Below, in pieces: positions 45,951 through 53,676 of a stretch of DNA of 64,000 nt. The position numbers and the translations under genes were made by a program. Under the pieces are notes generated by a model. The model was given only the letters and a program-made list of their open reading frames with translations, ran no database searches and was not told the DNA's origin. The stretch is from contig UCKU01000013.1 in assembly GCA_900473185.1 (NCBI GenBank), positions 248,001-312,000 on the forward strand, given 5' to 3'. Position 1 is the stretch's first letter; every line of letters begins with the position of its first letter. Source of the DNA: Hyphomicrobiales bacterium. GTDB lineage: Bacteria > Pseudomonadota > Alphaproteobacteria > Rhizobiales > Rhizobiaceae.

Positions 45951-46697
45951 ATGCCAAGCCTAAAGGACAAGGTGGCCATCATCACCGGTGGCAATAGCGG
46001 GATAGGAAAAGCGACGGCGCGGCTTTTCGCCGAGGAGGGGGCGAAGGTCGTCATCACCGGACGCCGCCAGGATGTCGTCGATGAAGCGGTTCGGGAGATC
46101 GGCAATGGGGCAATCGGAATTTGCGGCGACGTCGCCAGCATCGATTACCATCGCCGGCTCGCGGCTGAGGTAACGGAGCGCTTTGGCACCATTGATGTCT
46201 ATATGGCCAATGCCGGCATCATCAATCTCGCGGCGTCAGAAACGGTCAGTGAGGTCGAATACGACCAGCATTTTGCGGTGAATACGCGCGGTGTCTTCTT
46301 CGGTGTTCAGACCATCGCTCCGCATATGGGCGATGGCGGAAATATCATCGTCACGAGTTCTCTGGCCGGGACGAAGGTTTTGCCGAACCATACTGTTTAT
46401 GCCGGTACCAAGGCTGCGCTCGCCGCATTTGCCCGCAATTGGGCGATCGAATTCAAATTACGCCGGATCCGCGTCAATATTCTCAGCCCCGGTCCTGTCG
46501 AGACCGAGATTCTGGGAAAACTCGGCGTCAGCGAAAGCAACCGCCCGCAGTTCGAGCAGCAGATGGCGGAGCTGATACCGGCGGGACGTCTCGGACGCCC
46601 CGAAGAACTGGCTCAGGCCGCGCTCTTCCTTGCGTCGGCGGGCACTTTCGTGAACGGAATCGAACTCCACGTCGACGGGGGCATGCGCGTGGCCTGA
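45951..46697 (+). CDS. Short-chain dehydrogenase/reductase
   Basis: A 248-residue classical SDR with cofactor site TGGNSGIG, an arginine pair in 'VITGRRQDV' after strand 2 (NADP preference), 'NAGI', catalytic serine in 'VTSSLAG' and 'YAGTKAA', and the end 'LHVDGGMRVA'. AAGGAG precedes the ATG at 45951. SDRs of this type near stress regulators often reduce quinones, aldehydes or keto compounds; the substrate is unknown. Confidence 0.87.
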   Translation: MPSLKDKVAIITGGNSGIGKATARLFAEEGAKVVITGRRQDVVDEAVREIGNGAIGICGDVASIDYHRRLAAEVTERFGTIDVYMANAGIINLAASETVSEVEYDQHFAVNTRGVFFGVQTIAPHMGDGGNIIVTSSLAGTKVLPNHTVYAGTKAALAAFARNWAIEFKLRRIRVNILSPGPVETEILGKLGVSESNRPQFEQQMAELIPAGRLGRPEELAQAALFLASAGTFVNGIELHVDGGMRVA

Positions 46698-46811
46698 CGC
46701 AAGGGTCGTCGGATTTTCGCGCGGCCGGCTCGTATGCCGGCCGCAGCAATCTCTTGTCCGAAGATGGCCCGTGGGCGGAGTCCTGTGTCGGTACTGATCG
46801 GAAAGTCTTAG

Positions 46812-46825
46812 AACGGAGGTTTGGG
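46812..46825. promoter_or_regulatory. Recurring motif, copy F
   Basis: AACGGAGGTTTGGG matches the AAC(C/G)NANGTTTGGG-like consensus. It lies about 180 nt upstream of the hydrolase at 47005, further than the 57-66 nt of other copies. Confidence 0.4.
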
Positions 46826-46954
46826 TTGTTGCAGAACGCTCGCCAATACAACGATATGGCTGCTCACATTGGCGATCGCGGTATCTGGCCTGACGTCCGA
46901 AACGTCCTTCATCCAGCTGCTCGTCACCAGTTGAACAAAAAGTGACTCGACATA

Positions 46955-46987
46955 TGAATTGCGTCATCTTAAATTGTGCGCAATTCA
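46955..46987. promoter_or_regulatory. Inverted repeat abutting the ribosome-binding site
   Basis: TGAATTGCG (46955-46963) and CGCAATTCA (46979-46987) are perfect 9-bp arms with a 15-nt spacer. Nested inside is AATTGTGCGCAATT, a second palindrome of the MarR/OhrR style. The repeat ends just before AAGGAG of the hydrolase gene, so either an operator or a translation-blocking RNA hairpin is possible. Confidence 0.5.
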
Positions 46988-47004
46988 ATAAAGGAGACCA
47001 ACCG

Positions 47005-47790
47005 ATGCATAGAATCTTGAAATCCGTATTCGCACTCGGCGCACTGGCAGTTCTTGCCGCCCCTGCAGCCGCTGAATCTGCAAAGCCGACGGTGGTGCTC
47101 GTGCATGGCGCCTTTGCCGATGCATCGAGCTGGAATGATGTCATCGCTCGTCTGGAAAAGGATGGTTATCCGGTTGTCGCCGTTGCCAATCCGCTGCGCA
47201 GTGTAAAGTCCGATGGTGATTATGTCGGCCGCATCGTCGCCGGTATAAAGACCCCGGTCGTTCTCGTTGGCCATTCCTATGGCGGTTCAGTCATCAGCGA
47301 GGCTGCTGCGGAGACGAAGAATGTCGAAGCACTGGTCTATGTCGCTGCCTTTGCCCCTGACAAGGGCGAGTCCGCCGCCGACCTCTCGGGCAAGTTCCCC
47401 GGCAGCACTCTGGCGCCGACGCTTGCAGAGCCGGTGGCATTGGAAAATGGCGGAAAGGATCTGTACATCCAGCAGGACAAGTTTCATGAGCAATTTGCTG
47501 CTGATGTGCCGGCAAAGACCGCAAAGCTGATGGCCGCAACCCAGCGTCCGATCACCGAAGCGGCCTTGACCGAGGGAGCGCCCGGTGCGGCGTGGCAGAC
47601 CATTCCTTCCTGGTTCATCTATGGTGATGCAGACAAGAACATCCCTGCCAAGGCCCTCGGCTGGATGGCAGAGCGCGCTCGCTCCAAGGAGACCGTTGTG
47701 ATCAAGGGTGCCTCCCACGTCGTAATGGTTTCTCATCCCGACAAGGTTACGAAGATCATCGAGGACGCAGCTTCCGCCAAGCAACGCTAA
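47005..47790 (+). CDS. Exported α/β-hydrolase (EstC-like)
   Basis: A 261-residue protein with a Sec signal peptide (about residues 1-23, LGALAVLAAPAAA). The α/β-hydrolase fold has oxyanion 'VLVHGAFADASSW', nucleophile elbow GHSYGG, acid in 'FIYGDADKNIP' and the histidine in 'GASHVVMVSHP'. These small exported hydrolases are annotated as EstC- or salicylate-esterase-like; the true substrate is unknown. AAAGGAG precedes the ATG at 47005; an upstream in-frame start would overlap the inverted repeat. Confidence 0.85.
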   Translation: MHRILKSVFALGALAVLAAPAAAESAKPTVVLVHGAFADASSWNDVIARLEKDGYPVVAVANPLRSVKSDGDYVGRIVAGIKTPVVLVGHSYGGSVISEAAAETKNVEALVYVAAFAPDKGESAADLSGKFPGSTLAPTLAEPVALENGGKDLYIQQDKFHEQFAADVPAKTAKLMAATQRPITEAALTEGAPGAAWQTIPSWFIYGDADKNIPAKALGWMAERARSKETVVIKGASHVVMVSHPDKVTKIIEDAASAKQR

Positions 47791-47811
47791 AACTTCATCT
47801 TGTTCTTGAAT

Positions 47812-47837
47812 GGGCTCCGTCCTCGTTGGCGGAGCCC
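47812..47837 (+). terminator. Hairpin after the α/β-hydrolase gene
   Basis: GGGCTCCG (47812-47819) and CGGAGCCC (47830-47837) form a perfect 8-bp stem with a 10-nt loop, 22 nt after the stop. No T-run follows, so it may act weakly or need Rho. Confidence 0.5.
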
Positions 47838-48071
47838 AAATGCTGTTGTCGGTGTGGCCGAAGTGATAAACAGTCTGAAATTGTTTAGTTTGATGCCGCT
47901 GCAGCGTTTTTGTGCAGATACATAGAAAGTGTCGGCCGTGTTGCGAATGTACCAGCGGTCGTTCCCCGCACGCCGATTGATGGCGCGCTTCGGTTCTGCC
48001 TCGAGGATGCCGGCCGCCGGCTTCCAGCCGCTTTCCTCTGCGTTTCAGCGGCCTATCACCTTCGGCTCCCT
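47838..48071. other. Intergenic stretch without a supported gene
   Basis: Together with the hairpin and the motif copy at 48072 this fills the 352-nt gap between the hydrolase and the membrane-protein gene. Small plus-strand frames here lack ribosome-binding sites. Confidence 0.4.
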
Positions 48072-48085
48072 AACCTTGGTTTGGG
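48072..48085. promoter_or_regulatory. Recurring motif, copy D
   Basis: AACCTTGGTTTGGG, with a weaker copy AGCCTTGGATGTTA 25 bp downstream (48097). It ends 57 nt before the ATG of the membrane-protein gene at 48143, a position suited to direct promoter control. Confidence 0.5.
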
Positions 48086-48142
48086 AAGTAAGCCTTAGCC
48101 TTGGATGTTAATTTTGAGGCCCGCTTATCCAAGGAGGTTGCG

Positions 48143-48583
48143 ATGCAGGTCACGAAATTCATTGTCTACGTCATGGTCGGTTTCAACATATTGCTTGCCG
48201 GCTGGCTGGCCCTTTACATGCTCTACGATCCCGAAAGCTGGTATTATTTTGTCCCGGGCGTCACCGATACGGGGATGTATAACCAGCATTTCATTCGCGA
48301 TATCGGCATCATCCAGGGCTTCATCGCACTTGCATTTGCCTTTGGTGCCTGGAAGCCGAGCCGGCGGGTCGAGCTGTGGGCCGGCGCGACGCTCTGGCTG
48401 ATCGCGCATGCCACCTTCCATCTTTGGGAAGTCGCCGTCGGCATCTGCTCTTCGTCGGTGATCCTGCGGGACTTCCCGGCGGTGAGCCTGCCCGCGATCT
48501 TCGGGATACTCGCGACGCTCTGGGCAATTCAACAGGCCATTGCCTCCCCGAGCCGGCAGAGAGTTGCAGGAGTTCGCGTGTGA
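48143..48583 (+). CDS. Four-helix membrane protein of unknown function
   Basis: A 146-residue protein with four predicted transmembrane helices (about 5-28, 50-70, 78-98 and 112-133) and little else. 'ESWYYFVPGVTDTGMYNQHFIRDIG' lies in the first loop. AAGGAGG precedes the ATG at 48143. The layout resembles DoxX/DUF4345-like small membrane proteins, but I do not assign a family. A copy of the recurring motif lies upstream and a strong terminator downstream, so it is a single-gene unit. Confidence 0.75.
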   Translation: MQVTKFIVYVMVGFNILLAGWLALYMLYDPESWYYFVPGVTDTGMYNQHFIRDIGIIQGFIALAFAFGAWKPSRRVELWAGATLWLIAHATFHLWEVAVGICSSSVILRDFPAVSLPAIFGILATLWAIQQAIASPSRQRVAGVRV

Positions 48584-48608
48584 GACGGATGCTTCGGCCA
48601 AAGGAGAA

Positions 48609-48635
48609 AGGAGGCGCTTCCGCGCCTCCTTTTTG
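48609..48635 (+). terminator. Rho-independent terminator
   Basis: AGGAGGCGC and GCGCCTCCT form a 9-bp stem with a 4-nt loop, followed by a T-run. It ends the four-helix membrane-protein transcript. Confidence 0.8.
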
Positions 48636-48667
48636 TTTCCAGCCGCAGATATGCAGAAGCGTTGCCG

Positions 48668-49423
48668 CTAGGCGCCCATCATCGATCGGGAAAGCCAGTC
48701 GTGGAATGTCATGGTTCCGACAAGAGCATCAGCTCCGGGAAGGAGCGTGGTTTTCGCAAGCCCCACACCGAAGAATAGTGCTTCAGGATCGATCGTAATC
48801 GAGCGCGGATCTTCGCTCGCCGTCAGAATCTCTCGCGCCAATTGGTCCAGTTGGACGGATTCAGGGCCGGCGAGTTCAACAATGTCATTGCGAGCTGCAT
48901 CGACGATGATCCTGGATATCAAAGTTGACGCTTCATCTGCTGCAATCGGTTTCACCAGCGAGGGCGACAGCCGGAAGCCATTGCCGTCGGCTGCCAAATC
49001 GATGATGCCGTTGAAGAATTCGAAGAATTGGGCGGACCTGATAATGGTATAGGGCAGTCCTGAGGCCCGTATGAGATTTTCCTGCACCATCTTTGCGCGG
49101 AAGTAGTCGTTTTCCACCAGCCTGTCCGTCGCGACGACGGACAGGGCAAGGTAGTGCCCGACGCCGGCATCCTTCGCTGCTGCCAGCAGGTTTTTTCCCG
49201 CCTGCTTGAAGAAGCCAAGCGCGTTTGAACCGCCAAATGAGCCGGAATTGGTAACATCGATCACCACGTCCGCATTGGCGAGCGCCGCCGGCAGTCCTTC
49301 GCCGGTATAGGCGTCGACGCCAGTGCTGGTCGACACTCCAGTGACGGTTTGACCCGCCCGTTCCAGTTCGCGAACGATCTTGGATCCCATCATCCCGCTC
49401 GCACCAACAACCGTAATTTTCAT
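48668..49423 (-). CDS. NmrA-like NAD(P)-binding protein
   Basis: A 251-residue atypical SDR/NmrA-like protein. The cofactor site VVGASGMMGSKIV is at the N-terminus, with 'HYLALSVVATDRL' and 'YFRAKMVQENLI' in the middle. It lacks the classical catalytic YxxxK in the usual place, so a binding or sensing role is as likely as catalysis. It is a paralogue of the protein at 51419 and belongs to the 'epimerase' class that ECF41 sigma factors often control. A copy of the recurring motif lies 66 nt upstream of the start. Confidence 0.82.
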   Translation of the reverse strand: MKITVVGASGMMGSKIVRELERAGQTVTGVSTSTGVDAYTGEGLPAALANADVVIDVTNSGSFGGSNALGFFKQAGKNLLAAAKDAGVGHYLALSVVATDRLVENDYFRAKMVQENLIRASGLPYTIIRSAQFFEFFNGIIDLAADGNGFRLSPSLVKPIAADEASTLISRIIVDAARNDIVELAGPESVQLDQLAREILTASEDPRSITIDPEALFFGVGLAKTTLLPGADALVGTMTFHDWLSRSMMGA

Positions 49424-49489
49424 CTCACGCCTCCGGGGAGATTGTCTGCCATACCGAAAGGATAGCTGTTTCCGGGGACGGATCGATAA

Positions 49490-49503
49490 AACGAAGTTTT
49501 GGG
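49490..49503. promoter_or_regulatory. Recurring motif, copy E
   Basis: AACGAAGTTTTGGG lies 66 nt upstream of the NmrA-like gene at 48668-49423. A weaker partner (AACAGGGGTAG) begins at 49513, 23 bp away. Confidence 0.45.
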
Positions 49504-49555
49504 TTGACCCGAAACAGGGGTAGCCGGCGTTCGCTCATACCTCCTTTCCCAGGGA

Positions 49556-49804
49556 TTAATGCCCGTGGGAGTTCTCAAGCTCGACGACCCGGATTTCGTT
49601 GGCGCGTGCAATCGCCGCTTCAAGCTGCTCACGTTCTCTCTTCAGGAAACGAAGCCAGTCCTCAATGGCCTCAAATCGCGTCGGAAAACCGCCGGACACT
49701 GCCTCGCCTTTGGTGAATTTCTCCAGTGTAAAATCCCAGTTCGCTTCACGAACGATCGCATATTCCGCGCCATCGTTCTGCTCGATAGGTTTCATGTCCG
49801 CCAC
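49556..49804 (-). CDS. Small hypothetical protein
   Basis: An 82-residue soluble protein with 'NWDFTLEKFTKGEAVSGGFP' and a helical, charged C-terminal half (DWLRFLKREREQLEAAIARA) that may form a coiled coil. GTG start with AAGGAG close upstream; an ATG three codons later is an alternative. No family is recognised. Two tandem copies of the recurring motif begin 65 nt upstream. Confidence 0.6.
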   Translation of the reverse strand: MADMKPIEQNDGAEYAIVREANWDFTLEKFTKGEAVSGGFPTRFEAIEDWLRFLKREREQLEAAIARANEIRVVELENSHGH

Positions 49805-49869
49805 GGGCTCCTTCCTCGATATTTTCTCTGGTGAAAAGGCGGTACTTTCAGCGAGATAGGGTCAACGCA

Positions 49870-49898
49870 AACCAAGGTTTGGCAAACCAATGTTAGGG
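49870..49898. promoter_or_regulatory. Recurring motif, copies C1 and C2
   Basis: AACCAAGGTTTGGC at 49870 and AACCAATGTTAGGG at 49885 are direct repeats 15 bp apart. The first contains the perfect palindrome AAACCAAGGTTT. They lie 65 nt upstream of the small gene at 49556-49804. Confidence 0.5.
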
Positions 49899-50343
49899 AT
49901 GCCAGGCGCTGCAGCGGCCGGTATCTGAGCATCCGTGAGCCGTGTTAACCGGGCACGATGGAGATGATGAACGTAGGGCTTTTTCCGGTTTCTTCCTGCG
50001 GCCAACGAAATGGCAGCCGAGCATCCAACCCATCCGGCTTACGTCGTCGAGCAGGCAGGACCGGCAGCAAACGCTGCCGGTCCTGTTCAGTTTTGACGAC
50101 CATGGAGACCGCGGAACGGGTGGTTGGGCGATGGTAAACCAAGGTGTACCGTCCGCCGACGCGTATCCTATGGTATCGATTGGCGTCTCGTTGAGCAGGC
50201 GGGCACCATCCAGCTCGGCGCTATGGTCTTTCTTGATCTAGCTGATGGCATGGTTTGTGACCGAGCGCCGACAAAGGGTAGAATAGAAGGGATACAGGCG
50301 CGTTTAAGAGCCAGGATCTCTCAGATACCGAAGAGGTAATTCG
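49899..50343. other. Intergenic region before FixJ-type regulator
   Basis: About 445 nt with no supported gene. It contains the tandem motif at 50115-50150 and presumably the promoter of the regulator at 50344. Confidence 0.45.
50115..50150. promoter_or_regulatory. Recurring motif, copies B1 and B2
   Basis: AACGGGTGGTTGGG at 50115 and AACCAAGGTGTACC at 50137 are 22 bp apart, about two helical turns. They lie about 200 nt upstream of the FixJ-type regulator at 50344 and may mark its autoregulation or an unseen small gene. Confidence 0.4.
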
Positions 50344-50982
50344 ATGCAAAACGCCCAGGTGAAGACGGACAAGAGCGCCGAGCCGGTCGTTTACGTCATC
50401 GACGATGATGCGGAGATGCGCAGCGCCCTCGTGGATCTCTTCACGGTCACGAACAAGCGCGCATCAGCCTTTCCAAACGGCCCCGAATTTCTCAAATGGG
50501 CTGATGTAAACGCGCCCGGTTGCGTCGTCGTCGATATGCGAATGCCAGGGGGATCGGGCCTCGACCTTCAAAGCCAGCTTCTAGCACTCGGCAGCAAGCT
50601 GCCGCTCATATTCCTCACAGCCCACGCGGATGTTCCAACGAGCGTCAGGGCAATGAAGGCAGGCGCAACCGATTTTATCACAAAGCCCTTCATCAACCAG
50701 GTTCTCCTCGATGCTGTCGATCACGCCATCAGGATAGACGACGAACGCCGCAAGTCGAATGAAGAGTTGAAACGCGTCCAAGCGCTTGCCGATAGCCTGA
50801 CACCGAGGGAGCAGGAGGTCATGCATGCGGTGGCGAGTGGGCTGATGAACAAGCAGGTCGCCTATCAGCTTGGTATCAGCGAAATGACGGTCAAGCTTCA
50901 CCGTATGAGCCTCATGCGCAAGATGCAGTGCCGCTCCCTGGCGGATCTGGTGCGCAAGGTCGAGCAGCTTCAGCGGGGCTGA
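50344..50982 (+). CDS. FixJ-type response regulator, LuxR HTH
   Basis: A 212-residue regulator with receiver aspartate in 'CVVVDMRMPGGSGLD', threonine in 'FLTAHAD', lysine in 'ITKPF', and helix-turn-helix in 'LTPREQEVMHAVASGLMNKQVAYQLGISEMTVKLHR'. GAAGAGG precedes the ATG. It has no kinase beside it, so it is an orphan that may take phosphate from the PAS kinases at 39132 or 44101. It is closely paralogous to the regulator at 43009. Confidence 0.9.
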   Translation: MQNAQVKTDKSAEPVVYVIDDDAEMRSALVDLFTVTNKRASAFPNGPEFLKWADVNAPGCVVVDMRMPGGSGLDLQSQLLALGSKLPLIFLTAHADVPTSVRAMKAGATDFITKPFINQVLLDAVDHAIRIDDERRKSNEELKRVQALADSLTPREQEVMHAVASGLMNKQVAYQLGISEMTVKLHRMSLMRKMQCRSLADLVRKVEQLQRG

Positions 50983-51135
50983 AGCCTCTGTCGTTCCGCG
51001 CTCGAAGCAATCGGTCATTCGCGAGAAAGCTCGATCCGTTGCGGAATCCCGGAAAGGCTGCATAGCCGGTGCCCGTTTGGCCAGGCATTTTCTGCTGAAT
51101 TTCTGGTCAATCGCATGGGCTGCTGGCAGATCCCC

Positions 51136-51149
51136 AACGTATGTTTGGG
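51136..51149. promoter_or_regulatory. Recurring motif, copy G
   Basis: AACGTATGTTTGGG lies 88 nt upstream of the short frame at 51238 and about 270 nt upstream of the NmrA-like gene at 51419, which may share the transcript. Confidence 0.4.
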
Positions 51150-51237
51150 TATGCGTCAGACCACAATCGCTTAGGTTTAAATCCTGGTCGCTGATCCAAG
51201 GCAGCCATCTATCCCACAAGAAACCAGGACCGAGGCG

Positions 51238-51348
51238 ATGACGCAACCTATTCATTCTACGGAGAAATCGTCTGAGCTTCTCAAGGTGGTCATGGGTTTT
51301 GTGGCTGCTGACACAGCGCCCGATCCGGACAAAGCGGGTCTGAACTAA
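51238..51348 (+). CDS. Possible 36-residue peptide gene
   Basis: ATG with AGGACCGAGG upstream opens a 36-codon frame. The product contains 'EKSSELLKVVMGFVAAD', helical and slightly acidic. It lies between a motif copy and the NmrA-like gene, so it may be a leader peptide or a small protein of the same transcript. No family is recognised and chance is possible. Confidence 0.35.
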   Translation: MTQPIHSTEKSSELLKVVMGFVAADTAPDPDKAGLN

Positions 51349-51418
51349 CAGCCGCCCCGCCTCGCTTGCGCGACGGAGCGTTCTTTCAATTCTTTGGTAC
51401 AGCAAAAAGGAGCAGATT

Positions 51419-52180
51419 ATGAAAATCGTCGTTATCGGCGGAACCGGATTGATCGGTTCGAAGCTCGTCAAGCGCCTCCAGGCCAAGGGCCAAGAGACTA
51501 TTGCCGCCTCTCCGGCATCCGGCGTCAATACGATTACCGGCGAGGGGCTTGCGGATGTTCTGAAGGGAGCTCAGGTCGTGGTCGACCTCTCCAACTCTCC
51601 GTCTTTCGAAGACAAGGCAGTGATGGAATTCTTCCAGACTGCGGGTCGCAACATCGCGTCCGCTGAAGTGGCTGCCGGTGTGAAGCACCATGTCGCTCTG
51701 TCCGTTGTCGGCACTGAACGCCTGCCAGAGAGCGGATATATGCGCGCTAAGCTTGCCCAGGAGAAGATCATCAAGGAATCTGGGATTCCTTATTCCCTGG
51801 TTCACTCGACGCAGTTTTTCGAATTCATGTTCGGTATCGCTCAATCCGGCGTGCAGGGCGACAAGGTTCACCTTTCGCCGGCCCTGATGCAGCCAATCTT
51901 CTCGGACGATGTTGCCGACGCGCTCGTCGATGTCGTTCTCGGCAATCCGCTGAACGCCACTGTCGAAATTGCCGGTCCGGAACCGATCAAGATTGCCGAT
52001 GCCGTCACCCGTTATATGCGGCAGATCGGCGACAAGCGTGAGGTCATCGCCGATGATCAGACCCGCTATTTCGGCGCTTTGCTGAAGCAGGACTCCCTTA
52101 TGCCCGGTAGCCAGGTGCGGATCGGCAAGACGAGGTACTCCGAGTGGGTCAAGACGGCTACGCCGCCTCCGGGGCACTGA
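51419..52180 (+). CDS. NmrA-like NAD(P)-binding protein
   Basis: A 253-residue atypical SDR/NmrA-like protein with cofactor site VIGGTGLIGSKLV, 'KHHVALSVVGTERL' and 'YMRAKLAQEKIIKESGIPYS'. Closely similar in plan to the protein at 48668 (same GEGL, ALSVV and QFFEF blocks), so the two are paralogues, encoded on opposite strands and flanking the FixJ-type regulator. Redox or quinone chemistry is likely but unproven. A hairpin follows. Confidence 0.85.
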   Translation: MKIVVIGGTGLIGSKLVKRLQAKGQETIAASPASGVNTITGEGLADVLKGAQVVVDLSNSPSFEDKAVMEFFQTAGRNIASAEVAAGVKHHVALSVVGTERLPESGYMRAKLAQEKIIKESGIPYSLVHSTQFFEFMFGIAQSGVQGDKVHLSPALMQPIFSDDVADALVDVVLGNPLNATVEIAGPEPIKIADAVTRYMRQIGDKREVIADDQTRYFGALLKQDSLMPGSQVRIGKTRYSEWVKTATPPPGH

Positions 52181-52208
52181 TCGGGCATCAAAATCGCATA
52201 AAAATAGT

Positions 52209-52230
52209 CAAAGCCCCGAAGGGGGCTTTG
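52209..52230 (+). terminator. Hairpin after NmrA-like gene
   Basis: CAAAGCCCC and GGGGCTTTG form a 9-bp stem with a GAAG tetraloop, 28 nt after the stop; a short T-rich stretch follows. Confidence 0.65.
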
Positions 52231-52308
52231 ATCGTTTTGGTGAGTGTATTGCCGGCCAACTGTCTTTGGATGGGCAGAATTGAAGCTCATCGCCATGCAG
52301 TCTGAAAA

Positions 52309-52329
52309 GGGGCGCCTTGACGGCGCCCC
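52309..52329 (-). terminator. Terminator of exported hydrolase gene
   Basis: GGGGCGCC and GGCGCCCC form a perfect 8-bp stem with a 5-nt loop. In the leftward direction it is followed by TTTTC, and it starts 6 nt after the hydrolase stop. Confidence 0.7.
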
Positions 52330-52335
52330 AAATCA

Positions 52336-53310
52336 CTAGGCCTTGAAGAAGCTCAGCAGATCCGCATTGACGACGTCGGCATGCGTCGTCGCCATGCCGT
52401 GCGGCAGCCCCTTGTAGATCTTAAGCGTGGCATTCTTCAGCAGCTTTGCGGAAAGCGGCGCGGAATCGGCAATCGGGACAATCTGGTCGTCGTCGCCGTG
52501 CATAAGGAGGGTCGGGACTTCGATCGACTTGAGGTCTTCGGTAAAGTCCGTTTCCGAAAATGCCTTGATACCTTCGTAATGGGCCTTGGCACCGCCGGCC
52601 ATGCCCTGACGCCACCAATTCTGGACAATTGCCTGCGAGACCTGGGCGCCCGGGCGATTGAAGCTATAGAACGGACCGCTGGCCAGATCGACGTAGAACT
52701 GCGACCTGTTTGCCGCGAGCGCTGTGCGCAGGCCGTCGAAGACTTCGATCGGCAAGCCGCCCGGATTAGCCGGCGTCTTGACCATGATCGGTGGGACGGC
52801 GCCGATGAGGACGAGCCTAGCGACCCGACCCTTGCCATGACGCGCGACATAATGGGTTGCCTCGCCGCCGCCGGTCGAATGGCCGACATGGATCGCGTTG
52901 CGGAGGTCGAGATGCTGGACGACGGCTGCGGCGTCGGCGGCATAATGGTCCATGTCGTGACCGTCGCTGACCTGGCTGGAGCGGCCGTGACCACGGCGGT
53001 CATGCGCAATGACGCGATAACCCTTGCCGAGGAAGAAAAGCATCTGGTTATCCCAGTCGTCGGCGCTGAGGGGCCAGCCATGGTGGAAAACGATCGGCTG
53101 AGCGTCCTTCGGACCCCAGTCTTTATAGAAGATCTGGACGCCGTCTTTCGTGGTGACGTATTCATTGCTCATGGCATGTTCTTCCTTCGATTTCTTCGGC
53201 TCATCGGCCATTGCTGGTGGGGAAAATTTCAATGTTGCGGCAGCGACTGCAAGTGTAATCGCTCCCGTCATCGTATCTCGGCGCGTTGGCCGAAAATGTT
53301 GCGGATCCAT
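52336..53310 (-). CDS. Tat-exported α/β-hydrolase, non-haem chloroperoxidase/perhydrolase-like
   Basis: A 324-residue protein. A twin-arginine-like signal is at residues 7-35 ([20 protein letters not shown]). The α/β-hydrolase domain has oxyanion '[16 protein letters not shown]', nucleophile elbow GHSTGGG, acid in '[10 protein letters not shown]' and histidine in 'LPHGMATTH'. This matches cofactor-free chloroperoxidases/perhydrolases such as those acting on esters with peroxide. An internal ATG at 53172 ([11 protein letters not shown]) has its own AAGGAAG upstream and would give a cytosolic form starting where the family's usual protein begins. Confidence 0.88.
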   Translation of the reverse strand: MDPQHFRPTRRDTMTGAITLAVAAATLKFSPPAMADEPKKSKEEHAMSNEYVTTKDGVQIFYKDWGPKDAQPIVFHHGWPLSADDWDNQMLFFLGKGYRVIAHDRRGHGRSSQVSDGHDMDHYAADAAAVVQHLDLRNAIHVGHSTGGGEATHYVARHGKGRVARLVLIGAVPPIMVKTPANPGGLPIEVFDGLRTALAANRSQFYVDLASGPFYSFNRPGAQVSQAIVQNWWRQGMAGGAKAHYEGIKAFSETDFTEDLKSIEVPTLLMHGDDDQIVPIADSAPLSAKLLKNATLKIYKGLPHGMATTHADVVNADLLSFFKA

Positions 53311-53676
53311 ATAGTCTCCTTATTCCGAGATGCTTGATAGGCGTCGCGAAATGGTTGTTTTGGGAGGAATATTGCCGTCGATTCAGGCCTGATAACGCTA
53401 TCCTTTATATGGCCTGTTAGTAGCTATACTTCCGTTTCATTCACTGCGGTCTGTACGCCTGAATATCAGGCTTGGGCGTGAAGGGGTTTGAAGGCGGCCT
53501 TTCAGGAACACGGTAAACCTGCAGATTTTCCGGTGAAACCTAAACGGACGTTTGATCGTCCGGTGGGCGCTCTTCGACTATGAACGGAGAGGGGCGCCAT
53601 TAACGACAAACTCATCGCAAGCCATTGTTATATATGGCCGAGCTGTGCCCCGTCGCTTAGTCGGACGGAGAAGCCC
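53311..53676. other. Divergent promoter region
   Basis: 366 nt between the exported hydrolase and the OmpR-type regulator, AT-richer than its surroundings, no supported gene. ATGGTTGTTTTGGG at 53351 is a weak match to the recurring motif, 40 nt from the hydrolase start. Confidence 0.45.

Larger units (their letters stand above)
46698..47004. other. Intergenic region with regulatory sites
   Basis: About 307 nt without a supported gene. It holds one copy of the recurring motif (46812-46825) and an inverted repeat just before the hydrolase gene (46955-46987). Confidence 0.5.
50983..51418. other. Intergenic region with motif and a possible short gene
   Basis: 436 nt between the FixJ-type gene and the NmrA-like gene. 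It holds one copy of the recurring motif and a 36-codon frame described separately. Nothing else is supported. Confidence 0.45.

Noticed and set aside
47812..47837. Classical Rho-independent terminator after the hydrolase
   Set aside because: The stem is good but no T-run follows on either side, so it is listed only as a hairpin with moderate confidence.
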